From Bacteroidota bacterium (GTDB lineage: Bacteria; Bacteroidota; Bacteroidia; Cytophagales; Thermoflexibacteraceae), in the NCBI GenBank assembly GCA_004292785.1, contig RDXG01000211.1, positions 1 to 38,252 on the forward strand: DNA of 38,252 nt, read 5' to 3'. This document shows, one piece after another, positions 18,001 to 26,134 of the stretch. The notes beneath the pieces are model-generated. The model was not told the DNA's origin, did not search any database, and saw only the letters and a program-made list of their open reading frames with translations. The position numbers and the translations under genes were made by a program. The number at the start of each line of letters is the position of its first letter. Position 1 is the stretch's first letter.

Positions 18001-18373
18001 GCTCAACAGAATAGCCCATTTGACGGCTATTGCGTTCAATACCTACCGCAGTTACAATGACCTCTCCAATCATTTTGGCATCAGCTTCCATCGATAAATC
18101 GATGTTAGTTTGGTTTCCTACCACAACTTCTGTGGTTTTCATACCTACAAAACTAAAAACGAGTGTAGCATTGGCAGGAGTAGAAATTTTATAATTTCCG
18201 TCAAAATCAGTCAATGTTCCTGTGGTTGTCCCTTTGATCTGAATATTTACACCAGGTAAGCCTCCTTCGTCTTCTTTGGAACTTACCTTTCCTGTAATTA
18301 CTCTGTCTTGCGCAAAGGATATTTGTGAAAATCCCAAAAGCAAAAAACAGAACAGTAAAATAAATTTGTTCAT
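15083..18373 (-). CDS. SusC/RagA family TonB-linked outer-membrane protein
   Basis: 1096 residues, usual for SusC. Signal peptide MNKFILLFCFLLLGFSQISFAQ; carboxypeptidase-regulatory-like domain at about residues 23-105 (VITGKVSSKEDEGGLPGVNI, GTLTDFDGNYKI); TonB-box-like GEVIVTAVG; plug domain with the SusC signature (LRSMQGKVPGVNITSSGG, FVVDGIPYDNSF, VLKGAAAAALYGTRAANGVI); then a 22-strand-type barrel ending in RRFGFNLKVTF with a terminal Phe. It imports oligomeric nutrients with energy from TonB/ExbBD. First gene of the susC-susD-lipoprotein operon. No anti-sigma/ECF pair or hydrolase gene is next to it, and the divergent neighbour is an M16 peptidase. Confidence 0.95.
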   Translation of the reverse strand: MNKFILLFCFLLLGFSQISFAQDRVITGKVSSKEDEGGLPGVNIQIKGTTTGTLTDFDGNYKISTPANATLVFSFVGMKTTEVVVGNQTNIDLSMEADAKMIGEVIVTAVGIERNSRQMGYSVEQVASEKLMQRAEPDLLRSMQGKVPGVNITSSGGAAGSSSRITIRGNNSFFGANQPLFVVDGIPYDNSFNESSSQRDNGAAFSSRIADLDPNNIASMTVLKGAAAAALYGTRAANGVIVITTKSGSAKMTKKGLEITANLGMSVEDISSYPNFQNKYGAGSQQVYANANGTWGPAFGLGRTYNAAGGWTPNTTGTDSIPIWVGYNTFANQYPTLAGQSGLRPGGNVAYRSYPDNVKNFFRQGVLREYSVSIAGGGPKASLSAVFSHTDQDSYFPGSTFKRTNISVGGSTTLDNGIQISANLAYTNSLQTSPLFGSDGTSPLSRLFQMPRNWPLDQLPYQDPTGQGVFFFPFGQADNAYWSVNNSTFKSDVNRLAASGSISYDIYDWLKVTYKGGLNTYNDNRLQRISAGSLFGAQGIGSLQQDAITFQEQDHNFLINASRKVNEDFTVRAIVGANYNQRTNSQFAVNGLGIIVPNIDLISNVSTATPNNNSGYDQRRLWAVFADVTLSYKDYLHFNLTARNDNSSTLPVNNRSYFYYSASGSFIFTEALKIKSNFLTSGKFRLGYARVGRDASPYQTINTFRINRGEGSGVSGATRNNDYPFRTQSGASVAFTSFDPNLKPEFTSEIETGLNLEFFKGRVTLDATYYDRSTTNVIASRSLPQSTGFGQVLTNFGEIRNYGMEVGLNVVPIQAANGFQWDIYTAFTLNRNVVVKLEEGINEVVLRNLIAGNPTPIVRPGEEFGLLRGTAAARDANGNLLINPATGLVIPDIEQRIIGNPNARFLLGVTNTFTYKGFSLSALVDYRHGGSLFSWTNQFYMGRGVTQDTENREVPRVVDGVLGNVNTLQPILGADGQPVRNNIQVMENNLWFQASGNGALAINGPNEYSIYDASVFRLREITFGYNLPKAWLAKTPFGSVNLSLNGRNLFFFAPNFPKNSNFDPEVSTLGNSNAQGFDFFATPSIRRFGFNLKVTF

Positions 18374-18826
18374 TTGGTTTAATTTAAAGGGTTAGAAATA
18401 CTAAATAGTTCGTAAACTAAATGATTTTCAAAATAGAATCAAAGAATCTATTTTTTTTTATTGAAAGAAATATAAAAATTTGTTAATTTTTATAAAAAAA
18501 AGTAAAAAAAATATTAATTAATAATTTGATTATTAACATTTTAGTAATTTAAGATGATTTAAAAATTAACTTAAAAAAAGTGAAAATTATATTTTTTACG
18601 ATGAAACCCTATACACATTGAAATAAATGGAATAATTCTGTATAATGAAATTTTTTTGTTATTTTTTTAAACAAAAAAAGGTTTTATTTGTTAAAAGCCA
18701 AGTTTACGTTCTTTTAATGAAAAATTAACCATTTAGACAAACCAATAAAAGATGTTCATGCTAATCGCAAAATTATTTTTATTTTTAAAACATTTGTCAA
18801 AACAATTAATTTTAAATTAAATATCT
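18374..18826 (+). other. AT-rich divergent intergenic region, no gene
   Basis: About 450 bases between susC (-) and the M16 peptidase (+). Very AT-rich with many stops in all frames; I see no small gene or RNA. It must hold both divergent promoters; only that of the peptidase matches the consensus well. Confidence 0.7.
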
Positions 18827-18829
18827 TTG
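18793..18829 (+). promoter_or_regulatory. Promoter of the M16 peptidase gene
   Basis: TATCTTTG at 18822-18829 matches TAnnTTTG and lies 45 nt before ATG 18875. A TTTG at 18793-18796 is 25 nt upstream, slightly longer than usual. The position also argues against the TTG start at 18827, which would lie inside the -7 element. Confidence 0.5.
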
Positions 18830-18874
18830 TCTTTCAGTTTTCATCAAGTCAAATTAATTCAAAATCCCAACAAA

Positions 18875-21646
18875 ATGATGTTCAAATTTATTTCATTGAT
18901 CTGCTTAACTTGCTTTTTTTCAGGCAGTTTGTTTGCGCAAGGCGTAAAAGTAGAAGGCTTTGAATTCGTCAAAGAATTGCAAGGTTATCAGGAGTACAAA
19001 CTTTCAAAAAACAATTTACAAGTCATTTTGAAAGAAGACAAAAGCGTTCCTTCGGTCATGTTTATGGTTACTTACAAAGTAGGTTCTCGCAACGAAACCA
19101 TCGGAAACACAGGCGCAACCCATTTGTTAGAACATTTGATGTTCAAAGGCACAGCCAAATTTAACAAAGCGTCAGGCAACAGCTACGACAAACTCATCGA
19201 AGGCGTGGGCGGTTTGGTAAACGCAACCACTTGGCTAGACCGAACCAATTATTACGGATTAGTACCAAATGAATATTTGGAAAGAATCATCGAAGTAGAA
19301 GCCGACCGTATGCGAAATTTGAAAATTTTGAAAACCGACAAAGAATCGGAAATGACGGTAGTAAGAAACGAGTTTGAAATTGGCGAAAACAACCCACAAG
19401 GAGCATTAGACAAAATTATTTGGGCAACCGCCTATCAAGCACACCCTTATCACCATTCTACGATTGGTTGGAGATCGGACATCGAAAATGTAAGCGTAGA
19501 ACGTTTGCAAGAATTTTATGATACTTACTATTGGGCTGATAATGCGACAGTTACGGTGGCAGGAAATTTTGACAAAGCCAAAACTTTGGAATACATTTAC
19601 AAATATTATGGAGCAATTCCAAAATCTCCAAAACCAATTCCTGCCGTTTATACCACCGAACCAGTGCAAGAAGGCGCAAGACGTGCCGTTTTGAAAAGAA
19701 CAGGCACAACAGGCGTAGTGGGTGTGGCACACAAAACTCCAAAAGGCTTAGACAAAGAAAGTTATTCTTTTGCAATTATCGAAAAAATATTGACATCAGG
19801 CAAAACTAGCAGATTGTATAAAGCATTCATTGACAAAGGTTTAGCGTCTAATATTGCTTGTTGGTACAGCCAATTTAACGATGGTGGTTTGTTTCCAATT
19901 TACGTAACACTTAGCCCTGCAACTACTCACGAAAAAGCCGAAAAAATCTTGTTAGATGAATACGAAAAAATTGTCAAAGAAGGTTTTACAGAAGACGAAT
20001 TAAAGCGCGCCAAATCACAAATCAAAACCGATATTTCTTTTGGTATGGACGGTCCCTTTAATACCGCAGGAGTTTTGAATGAAAGTATTGCACTCGGAGA
20101 CTGGACTTATGTGTTAAATTTTGTTGAAAATACTTCAAAAATTTCTTTGGAAGAAGTAAATGCAGTCTTCAAAAAATATTTTGTTGAAGATCAATCAACA
20201 ACGGCTTGGTTTATTCCTATCGAAGGCGACAAAGCAGCAACAGGTTCTATTCAAGACAAGCCTCGCCCACATTACTACCGCGATCCTTCCCACGAACACG
20301 AAGAAATTAAAGACTTAAATGCTCAACTTTTGCAAGAGTCCAAATTCAAAACCGAAGGAATTGCCGATCAAATTAAAGACAGAAAAATTGAAAATATCCG
20401 CTTAATGACCTTAAAAACAGGTATAAAAGATGTGGTTACAGTTTCTGGAAGTATTTTAGCAGGTGATTATTTTTCGATCAAAGAAAACAGTATGACCGCC
20501 AAATTAACCGCTGCCATGCTCGATCAAGGAACTTTGGTTCAGGACAAATTTGCAATTTCTGAAGCTTTGGGAAATATTGGAGCTTCTATTTCTTTTTCTG
20601 CGGGAAACGCAACCTTGAATTTTAACGCCAAATGTTTGAAAGAAGATGTGCCAATGGTTTTCAAGTTGATTGCTGAACAGTTGCGCAAACCTGCTTTTAA
20701 AGACACAGAATTGGAATCGTTAAAAAAACGTTTTACAGGTCAGCTAAAACAACAAATGGAAAATACAAATGTTCGCGCTAGAATTTCGGCAATGGCAAGC
20801 ATTTTTCCTGAAGGACACCCAAATTTTCCGATAAGTTTAGAGCAAATGCTTAAAGACATTGAAAATGTAAGCATCGAGGATATTAAAAAATTCCACGCAA
20901 CTTATTATGGCAACAAATCCATGAATTTGGTAGTAGTGGGCGACGTTGATGATTCTGCCATCGAAAAAGCGGTAAAAAGCAATTTTTCTGCTTGGAACTC
21001 AGGTGTTACGTTCCCAAAATACAGCAAAGCAAGCATAAAAGCGGTTACAAACAAAAATATTGTGGTAACAATGCCCGACAAACCAAACGTTTCTGTGATC
21101 ATGGTTACGCCAATTATGTTGCAAGCCGACGAAAAAGATTATGCCGCTTTGGAAACTGCCACCAGCATTTTGGGAGGCAAATTTACTGCCCGATTGATGC
21201 AAACAGTAAGAGATAAAGAGGGTTTGACTTACGGAATTTATAGTTCTTTGACAGGCGCAACTTTTGCCGATGGAGCATGGGTTTTGACTGCTAGTTTTAG
21301 CCCTTCTTTGCTAGAAAAAGGCTTAATTTCGTCTAATCGTGAATTGAATAAATGGATTGACGAAGGAATTACAAAAGAAGAATTGGAGTCAGAAAAAATT
21401 TATGCAGCAGGTGATGCAAAAGTAGGAATTTCTAACTCTGGAGCTATTGCAGGGCAAATTTTGAATTTGGCTCAACGCAATGCACCTTTAAAACTCATTG
21501 ATACTTCGCCTGAACAAATCAAGGCTTTGACTTTGGAACAGGTAAATAATGCCATCAAAAAATATGTAAATGTCAAAAATATTCAAACTGTTTTGGCAGG
21601 TAGCATCGATAACGAGTTGAAAGAACTCAAAAAAGATAAAAAATAG
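18875..21646 (+). CDS. Exported M16 family zinc metallopeptidase (full-length, two-half)
   Basis: 923 residues from ATG 18875 (MMFKFISLICLTCFFSGSLFAQ, signal peptide). The inverted zinc motif H-x-x-E-H is present as H83-LLE-H87, with the distal Glu in VVRNEFEIGENNP (about residue 170). The first half carries M16 and M16_C domains; the second half (about 500-920) repeats the fold without the motif but keeps the R/Y region (LMQTVRDKEGLTYGIYSSLT), as in pitrilysin-type enzymes. It should degrade peptides in the periplasm or at the envelope. ATG 18875 was chosen over an in-frame TTG at 18827, which lies inside the promoter. It is monocistronic, with a strong terminator directly after the stop. 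Confidence 0.93.
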   Translation: MMFKFISLICLTCFFSGSLFAQGVKVEGFEFVKELQGYQEYKLSKNNLQVILKEDKSVPSVMFMVTYKVGSRNETIGNTGATHLLEHLMFKGTAKFNKASGNSYDKLIEGVGGLVNATTWLDRTNYYGLVPNEYLERIIEVEADRMRNLKILKTDKESEMTVVRNEFEIGENNPQGALDKIIWATAYQAHPYHHSTIGWRSDIENVSVERLQEFYDTYYWADNATVTVAGNFDKAKTLEYIYKYYGAIPKSPKPIPAVYTTEPVQEGARRAVLKRTGTTGVVGVAHKTPKGLDKESYSFAIIEKILTSGKTSRLYKAFIDKGLASNIACWYSQFNDGGLFPIYVTLSPATTHEKAEKILLDEYEKIVKEGFTEDELKRAKSQIKTDISFGMDGPFNTAGVLNESIALGDWTYVLNFVENTSKISLEEVNAVFKKYFVEDQSTTAWFIPIEGDKAATGSIQDKPRPHYYRDPSHEHEEIKDLNAQLLQESKFKTEGIADQIKDRKIENIRLMTLKTGIKDVVTVSGSILAGDYFSIKENSMTAKLTAAMLDQGTLVQDKFAISEALGNIGASISFSAGNATLNFNAKCLKEDVPMVFKLIAEQLRKPAFKDTELESLKKRFTGQLKQQMENTNVRARISAMASIFPEGHPNFPISLEQMLKDIENVSIEDIKKFHATYYGNKSMNLVVVGDVDDSAIEKAVKSNFSAWNSGVTFPKYSKASIKAVTNKNIVVTMPDKPNVSVIMVTPIMLQADEKDYAALETATSILGGKFTARLMQTVRDKEGLTYGIYSSLTGATFADGAWVLTASFSPSLLEKGLISSNRELNKWIDEGITKEELESEKIYAAGDAKVGISNSGAIAGQILNLAQRNAPLKLIDTSPEQIKALTLEQVNNAIKKYVNVKNIQTVLAGSIDNELKELKKDKK

Positions 21647-21651
21647 TTTAT

Positions 21652-21689
21652 AAATTAGGTTTACGTAATATTTTGCGTAAACCTAATTT
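21652..21689 (+). terminator. Rho-independent terminator of the M16 gene
   Basis: Perfect 14-bp stem AAATTAGGTTTACG (21652-21665) with CGTAAACCTAATTT (21676-21689), 10-nt loop, starting 5 bases after the stop. The 3' arm ends in a short T-run. Confidence 0.8.
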
Positions 21690-21717
21690 TATAAAAACTG
21701 TTGAATTTAATTTATAT

Positions 21718-21905
21718 AAAAAAATTGTCCGACAAATGTCTGACATTGGTTTTTTCTTGTAAATATTTTTTAAGAGAATATAAGCCCATGTTTTGTTTTT
21801 TTGCAAAAAAAAAAGAAAAAAATGAGCAATAAAAACCTATAATCTTTTAGAAGTTTTATTTAAAATTTCTGTGTGATAGTCAGACATTTGTCGGACAATT
21901 TTTTT
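21718..21905. repeat. 27-bp inverted repeat flanking 134 bases (paired terminators or MITE-like)
   Basis: Arms 21718-21744 and 21879-21905 are perfect reverse complements: A7 + TTGTCCGACAAATGTCTGAC, and its complement ending in T7. Within each arm TGTCCGACA and TGTCTGACA-type halves can pair (full second half only in the left arm), so each arm can form a small hairpin. The right arm is followed by T's on the plus strand and the left arm by T's on the minus strand, as expected for terminators of the two convergent genes. No ORF is inside and no clear target-site duplication flanks it, so mobility is unproven. Confidence 0.75.
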
Positions 21906-22697
21906 TCATAATTTTGGATTTCGTACCACAAATTCGTATTCAAAATCTCGTTTTTGTTTAGAAATAACGTCATAAAGATGATGAACAGTAAAACGATATT
22001 TGCCTTCTTTTGGTGGAATAAAACTAAAATAAATTGCGTAATTTTTGCGAAAAATACACTTTTGAACATCAATTTTTATTGCTTGATTGTTCAAATAAAT
22101 GTTTGTTTTTATTTTTTCCAAACTGTCCTCACTTTCCAAACACCTGATTAATAAATTCCAATTTTTGCCTATTTCTCCAATAGTATCTGCCTTATAATTT
22201 TTATTTTTAACCAGAATTGCATTTTCAATACTCATTTTTTCAAATATTTTTTCAAGAATTAAATGTTCTAAGGTTGCCAAATTTAACAAGCAAAATAAAG
22301 TATTTTTTTGGTTTGGATTTTCGATGAGCATTTGCGAATAAATTTGGTGTTTTTCTTTAATTTCCTGTATCGAAAATGTATCTTTATGATAATTGAATAA
22401 AAATTGGCTATAAGCATCTAATAAACTTTGATTTGCCACAAAATTCGGTTTTTTTAAATCTAATTTTCGAAGTGCATTTCGCCTTTGCTCAATTAAAAAT
22501 TCCATTCTTTTTAGTATGTTGATATCTTCTGGAAACATTCCAAATTCTGTATGTTTTTTCCAAAATAAAACCATATTTTCATTTTTGATCAAGGCTTCAG
22601 AATATTGCGCATAAAGCCATTCAAACTCTTTTTGCGTCTGTTTTGGGTTTTCGCAAGAAAAAAATAGCAGTAAAAAAAGAATTAGATTTTTTTTCAT
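21906..22697 (-). CDS. Lipoprotein of unknown function
   Basis: 263 residues. It starts with a lipoprotein signal (MKKNLILFLLLFFSCEN, lipobox FFSC, cysteine near residue 15). Residues about 20-190 are predicted from composition to be mostly helical and charged; the C-terminal 60 residues look beta-rich (AIYFSFIPPKEGKYRFTVHH, RDFEYEFVVRNPK), like a small Ig-like or GldM-type end domain, but I do not recognise a family. It should sit on a membrane facing the periplasm or cell surface. It follows the 540-aa gene in the same direction, separated by a hairpin, and faces the M16 gene. Confidence 0.72.
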   Translation of the reverse strand: MKKNLILFLLLFFSCENPKQTQKEFEWLYAQYSEALIKNENMVLFWKKHTEFGMFPEDINILKRMEFLIEQRRNALRKLDLKKPNFVANQSLLDAYSQFLFNYHKDTFSIQEIKEKHQIYSQMLIENPNQKNTLFCLLNLATLEHLILEKIFEKMSIENAILVKNKNYKADTIGEIGKNWNLLIRCLESEDSLEKIKTNIYLNNQAIKIDVQKCIFRKNYAIYFSFIPPKEGKYRFTVHHLYDVISKQKRDFEYEFVVRNPKL

Positions 22698-22712
22698 TTG
22701 TTTAAAATCTTA

Positions 22713-22745
22713 ACTTTTATAAGGCTTTTGAAACCTTATAAAAGT
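22713..22745 (-). terminator. Hairpin after the 540-aa gene
   Basis: ACTTTTATAAGG (22713-22724) pairs perfectly with CCTTATAAAAGT (22734-22745), 9-nt loop, about 20 bases beyond the stop. Same stem sequence as the hairpin at 26094-26128 and closely related to 38088-38120. No long U-run follows on the minus strand. Confidence 0.6.
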
Positions 22746-22765
22746 CTGATTATCAAGTTTTTAAA

Positions 22766-24388
22766 CTATTTCGCATCTCTAAATCGTTCCCAATGTTCAG
22801 TGTGTTCAAAGGCATACAAACGCCATTTCCAAGCAGACATCTCGTCCATTTTGAGTGCGGAAAGCAAAGCAAAAATACGCAAAAGTTCACGATCTTCTAG
22901 TTGGTCTATTTTTTCCCAAGTTTTATCGGACAAAGCAAAACCGTTGAGATGCGAATATTCGTAAATACTTTGTTTGTATTCGTCTAAAGTGTCAAACACA
23001 AATTTGTTAGGTTTAAGATTTCCTCTGATTTGTCCGCCCATTTTTGCCAAAGAATCGCCTAAATCCGCAAATTTTGGACATTGTAACAAAGTTTGGCGAA
23101 CAATGTAGCGATCTATTTCGGGGCTTTCAAGAACTATTTTTTCGTCTTGATCGTCAGAATCTGACTCTTTTGGGGTTTGCGTTGCCAATTTCTCCTCGAT
23201 TTCTGCAATTTCTTGATTGATTTTTTCCAAATCTTTCAAGTTTTTTTCTTCGGCTTTATCCAAAATTTCGCGGTACAGGGCTGCATTTATTGGGTCTTTT
23301 GCCATAAAAGCCTCCCAAATTTCTTCTTTTGGAATATAAACTCGCAAATTTGGCGTTTTCATACCTCCCAAAAGCGCCATGATGTCCGTAAAAGAATCCT
23401 CTACGGTGGTCAAATCTCCTTTTTTGCGTTTCAAAAGATCGAGATTTTCTTTGAGAATTGGGTTGATAGACACATAATCATTGCAAAGTGCTTTGAGCAA
23501 TTTTGCCAATTCGAAAGGCTCTTTTTTGTCTCGATTTTGGTTTACGACCTCAATAAATTCCAACAAAATATCAACATCGTCCCAAACTTCCAAAACCGTA
23601 GACCAAATTTTGACTGCACCATTTTGGCTAATTTCAGAATAACTATTCATTTCTTTGGCTAAGGTTTCAAACAAGGTTTTTCGATCTACAAGTTCGGACA
23701 AAGCACGATAAGTTTGGACAGGATCGAGGCGAATAAGCGTAATAAACCTTTCGATGGCGTGTTTTTCGTCATTGTTTTGGCGCAAATATTTCCACAAACG
23801 TTGCGGATCGAGGCAAACAGGCAACAAAATTTCACGCTTTAACTGAAAAGAAAGCCATTTTTGCATTTCTTGGGCTTGAGTCATATCAAAATCACCGAAC
23901 ACATATCCTCGCCCTTCAAAATGATTTTCTAGCACCATGCAAGCCGCCAAAATTGCCAAATGAAAGGGATAGCCCTGTGTTTTTGGATCCCAACCGCCAA
24001 AAACTCCTACGCCAAATTCTGCGTTTGCAAAGTCATAATCTGTGGAAGAATGAAAAACAGAATGTTCAGAAAAAGCGCGCGCTACCCTTTCACCGCCATC
24101 TTCTCCGCTCATTCTTTCGATCATGTGCCTGTATAATTTAAAAGTTTCGCCTGTTTTGCTGCTCCATAAATCTCCTTCCAAACTCCAATGTTCGTTGGCT
24201 TTGTTGGTATTTTTGACAAGTTTGCTCGACCAAACATGGCGTTTTTTGCCTAAAACTGTTTGTTCTGTTAAACAAACCAAAGGAATCGGAAATTTTTTTA
24301 AAACAGTAAGCGTTTCTTGATACGCATTTTCCCATTCAGATTTGTCCAAATGCTGAAAATTGGTGTAAAATGAAAGATGAAGTCCCAT
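22766..24388 (-). CDS. Conserved-looking cytoplasmic protein of unknown function, 540 aa
   Basis: I do not recognise this family. The protein has no signal peptide or membrane helix. The N-terminal half has Trp- and Gly-rich stretches suggestive of a globular alpha/beta domain (WSLEGDLWSSKTGETFKLYR, FANAEFGVGVFGGWDP, HFEGRGYVFGDFD). The middle is helical. A coiled-coil-like, acidic stretch lies at about residues 385-440 (KDLEKINQEIAEIEEKLATQ, then SDSDDQDEK). The C-terminus is helical with several Trp (MSAWKWRLYAFEHTEHWER). Codon use and composition resemble the neighbours, so it is probably a resident gene. It may be transcribed alone: TATCTTTAC about 23-31 nt upstream resembles a -7 element, and a hairpin follows. 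Confidence 0.75.
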   Translation of the reverse strand: MGLHLSFYTNFQHLDKSEWENAYQETLTVLKKFPIPLVCLTEQTVLGKKRHVWSSKLVKNTNKANEHWSLEGDLWSSKTGETFKLYRHMIERMSGEDGGERVARAFSEHSVFHSSTDYDFANAEFGVGVFGGWDPKTQGYPFHLAILAACMVLENHFEGRGYVFGDFDMTQAQEMQKWLSFQLKREILLPVCLDPQRLWKYLRQNNDEKHAIERFITLIRLDPVQTYRALSELVDRKTLFETLAKEMNSYSEISQNGAVKIWSTVLEVWDDVDILLEFIEVVNQNRDKKEPFELAKLLKALCNDYVSINPILKENLDLLKRKKGDLTTVEDSFTDIMALLGGMKTPNLRVYIPKEEIWEAFMAKDPINAALYREILDKAEEKNLKDLEKINQEIAEIEEKLATQTPKESDSDDQDEKIVLESPEIDRYIVRQTLLQCPKFADLGDSLAKMGGQIRGNLKPNKFVFDTLDEYKQSIYEYSHLNGFALSDKTWEKIDQLEDRELLRIFALLSALKMDEMSAWKWRLYAFEHTEHWERFRDAK

Positions 24389-24445
24389 AGAAAAAAATGT
24401 TTAGAAATTGGTAAAGATAAAAAAAATGTTTGGATTAAAAGAAAA

Positions 24446-24476
24446 AAACTAACATTTATTTGAGAAATGTTAGTTT
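24446..24476 (-). terminator. Rho-independent terminator of the TolC-like gene
   Basis: AAACTAACATTT (24446-24457) pairs perfectly with AAATGTTAGTTT (24465-24476), 7-nt loop, 5 bases after the stop. On the minus strand the stem is followed by a T-rich run (TTTTTCTTTT). Confidence 0.8.
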
Positions 24477-24481
24477 AAACT

Positions 24482-25819
24482 CTATTTTTGATCCACCAAA
24501 CCACCTGACAAACGCAAAATGGTCGTATTGGCATCAATCAAATTGAAGATCGCTTCGAGTTCGTCAAAAGCAGCATCAATAAAATTGTTTTGCAAAATCC
24601 TGTAATCAAAAGAATTAATTGTTCCGTTTTTGAAACGTTCTTCGGCTAATTGCAAATTGGTTTCTGCCGTTTTTTTGTATTCCAACGCAATTTTTACCAA
24701 CTGTTTTCTGACATTATACAAATCGTAAGCCGATGAAAGATCGCGCTTTAAAGAAAGTTTTAAGCGTTCAATTCTCAAATAACCTATTTCTTGCTGAACT
24801 TTTGAGTTTTGAATTGCCCTTTTGATTTGCCCGCCATTGAAAACTGTAAAATTTAACGTTAAATTTGCTCCATAATTGGTTGTTGTTGCCGTATTTACGC
24901 CCAAAGTAGCTGTCGGATTGGTCAAAATTTTGGCATCTGACAAATCTTGGCGATTTCGGTTGTAAGAATAAAAAGAGTTTAACGTAACAGTAGGAAATTG
25001 GGCAGCTTCACGCAATTTTTGATCACTTTTTAGGATTTCTTGAGTCAAAAACAAACGTTTCAAATCCACATTTTCGGCTACTACATTTTGCAACAATTCC
25101 TCTAAATTGTAGTCTTTTTCGGTCAAATCAAATTTTTCGCTTAACGAATAATTTTTGTTTACTTCAGGCTCTGCCATTAGCAAATTTAGGTTTCGCAAAG
25201 CATCTCTAATCACCAAATTTTGATTCACATAAAAAGAAGAATCACGCAAATAATTGGATTTTTCTAACAAAACTTCCGAACTTACTGCCGTTCCTAATTC
25301 TTTTTTGAACTGCAAATAATCGTAACGTTCTCTGGAAAGTTTCAAAACTTCTGCCAAAACTTTCAATCGTTCTGTTTCCAAAGTTGCCCGATAATAAGCC
25401 CGAATGATGTTTTGGATCGTATTTTCTACAATAATTTTTGCATTTCCTTCGGTATCTTTTTGCAAATTTTCGAGGCGTTGCTTGGTAATTTGAGCCGAAA
25501 AACCGTTAAAAATTGTCCAATTTAAGTTCAAAGTGGGTTGCAAAGAATTGCTATACGTTGTGCCTTGCAAAACAGACGCAGGGTTTTCTATTTTGGTTGC
25601 GTTGTTGTTTTGCGTCAAATTTACAGAAACGCTAGGCAACATTCCCGCCTGCCCAATGTGGTTGTTATTGACCGTAACCTGAACATTTTGTTTTTCTATT
25701 CGAATGTCAAAATTTTGCGCCAAAGCCTTTTCGATGGCTTGCGTCAAAGATAAACTTTCTTGGGCATGACTCAAAAAAGAATAAAACAGTAAAAAAGTAA
25801 AAATTTTGATTGATTTCAT
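24482..25819 (-). CDS. TolC family outer-membrane efflux protein
   Basis: 445 residues with signal peptide MKSIKIFTFLLFYSFLSHAQ. Two OEP repeats are visible: LSLTQAIEKALAQNFDIRIE opens the first, with IGQAGMLPSVSVNL as the usual G-x-x-L-P strand; the second half has LREAAQFPTVTLNSFYSYN and ends ERFKNGTINSFDYRILQNN, the typical TolC R-[FY]-x-x-G motif. It forms the trimeric outer-membrane channel of an RND, MacB or type I export system. No membrane-fusion or pump gene is adjacent: upstream is leuS and downstream an unknown gene, so it must work with partners encoded elsewhere. It is likely monocistronic, with promoter upstream and strong terminator downstream. Confidence 0.92.
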   Translation of the reverse strand: MKSIKIFTFLLFYSFLSHAQESLSLTQAIEKALAQNFDIRIEKQNVQVTVNNNHIGQAGMLPSVSVNLTQNNNATKIENPASVLQGTTYSNSLQPTLNLNWTIFNGFSAQITKQRLENLQKDTEGNAKIIVENTIQNIIRAYYRATLETERLKVLAEVLKLSRERYDYLQFKKELGTAVSSEVLLEKSNYLRDSSFYVNQNLVIRDALRNLNLLMAEPEVNKNYSLSEKFDLTEKDYNLEELLQNVVAENVDLKRLFLTQEILKSDQKLREAAQFPTVTLNSFYSYNRNRQDLSDAKILTNPTATLGVNTATTTNYGANLTLNFTVFNGGQIKRAIQNSKVQQEIGYLRIERLKLSLKRDLSSAYDLYNVRKQLVKIALEYKKTAETNLQLAEERFKNGTINSFDYRILQNNFIDAAFDELEAIFNLIDANTTILRLSGGLVDQK

Positions 25820-25842
25820 GAAATTAGAGGATATAATTTTTG

Positions 25843-25850
25843 CAAATTTA
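25843..25850 (-). promoter_or_regulatory. -7 promoter element of the TolC-like gene
   Basis: TAAATTTG on the minus strand matches TAnnTTTG and lies 24 nt before the ATG. No clear -33 TTTG at standard spacing was found in the AT-rich upstream DNA. Confidence 0.4.
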
Positions 25851-25955
25851 TCTTAAAAATTAAAATAAATTGTTTGTTTGGATGCTTTTATTAGAAAGGT
25901 GTTATTTTTAGAATTTGACCACAAAAAAATACCTTTTTTTAAGCAACATCGTTAC

Positions 25956-26052
25956 GTACCGTAGGTAGAAAATTTGAAATTTTGTACGCCAAAAGTACCG
26001 TAGGTATGCACCTATAGTGCTTTAATTTGTATTGAATTATCTAATTTCTACC
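25956..26052 (-). repeat. Intergenic repeat-like segment with duplicated GTACCGTAGGTA
   Basis: In the 315-base gap between tolC-like and leuS, the 12-mer GTACCGTAGGTA occurs twice (25956-25967 and 25995-26006, 39 bases apart). GGTAGAAA (25964-25971) has its inverted copy TTTCTACC at 26045-26052, and TAGGT/ACCTA forms a small palindrome at 26001-26014. This CTACC/GGTAG layout resembles dispersed intergenic repeats common in Bacteroidota genomes. No ORF is present here. Confidence 0.55.
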
Positions 26053-26093
26053 AACAGTACGACTTTAATGAGGCTTAATTTTTTAAAAACCAT

Positions 26094-26128
26094 AACTTTT
26101 ATAAGGCTTTTAAAGCCTTATAAAAGTT
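26094..26128 (-). terminator. Terminator hairpin of leuS
   Basis: AACTTTTATAAGGCTTT (26094-26110) is perfectly complementary to 26112-26128, giving a long stem with a tight centre, 6 bases beyond the leuS stop. T-rich sequence (GGTTTTT) follows on the minus strand. Shares its stem with 22713-22745. Confidence 0.75.
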
Positions 26129-26134
26129 GTTTTT

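Noticed and set aside
15083-18373. Polysaccharide utilisation locus
   Set aside because: SusC and SusD are present, but there is no glycoside hydrolase, polysaccharide lyase or sensor in the window, so the substrate class cannot be claimed.
18827-18874. Upstream TTG start for the M16 peptidase (and similarly for leuS, DUF262 and the ATPase)
   Set aside because: These TTGs fall inside or beside TAnnTTTG promoter elements and would bury the signal peptide or the family-typical N-terminus; the downstream ATG was chosen.
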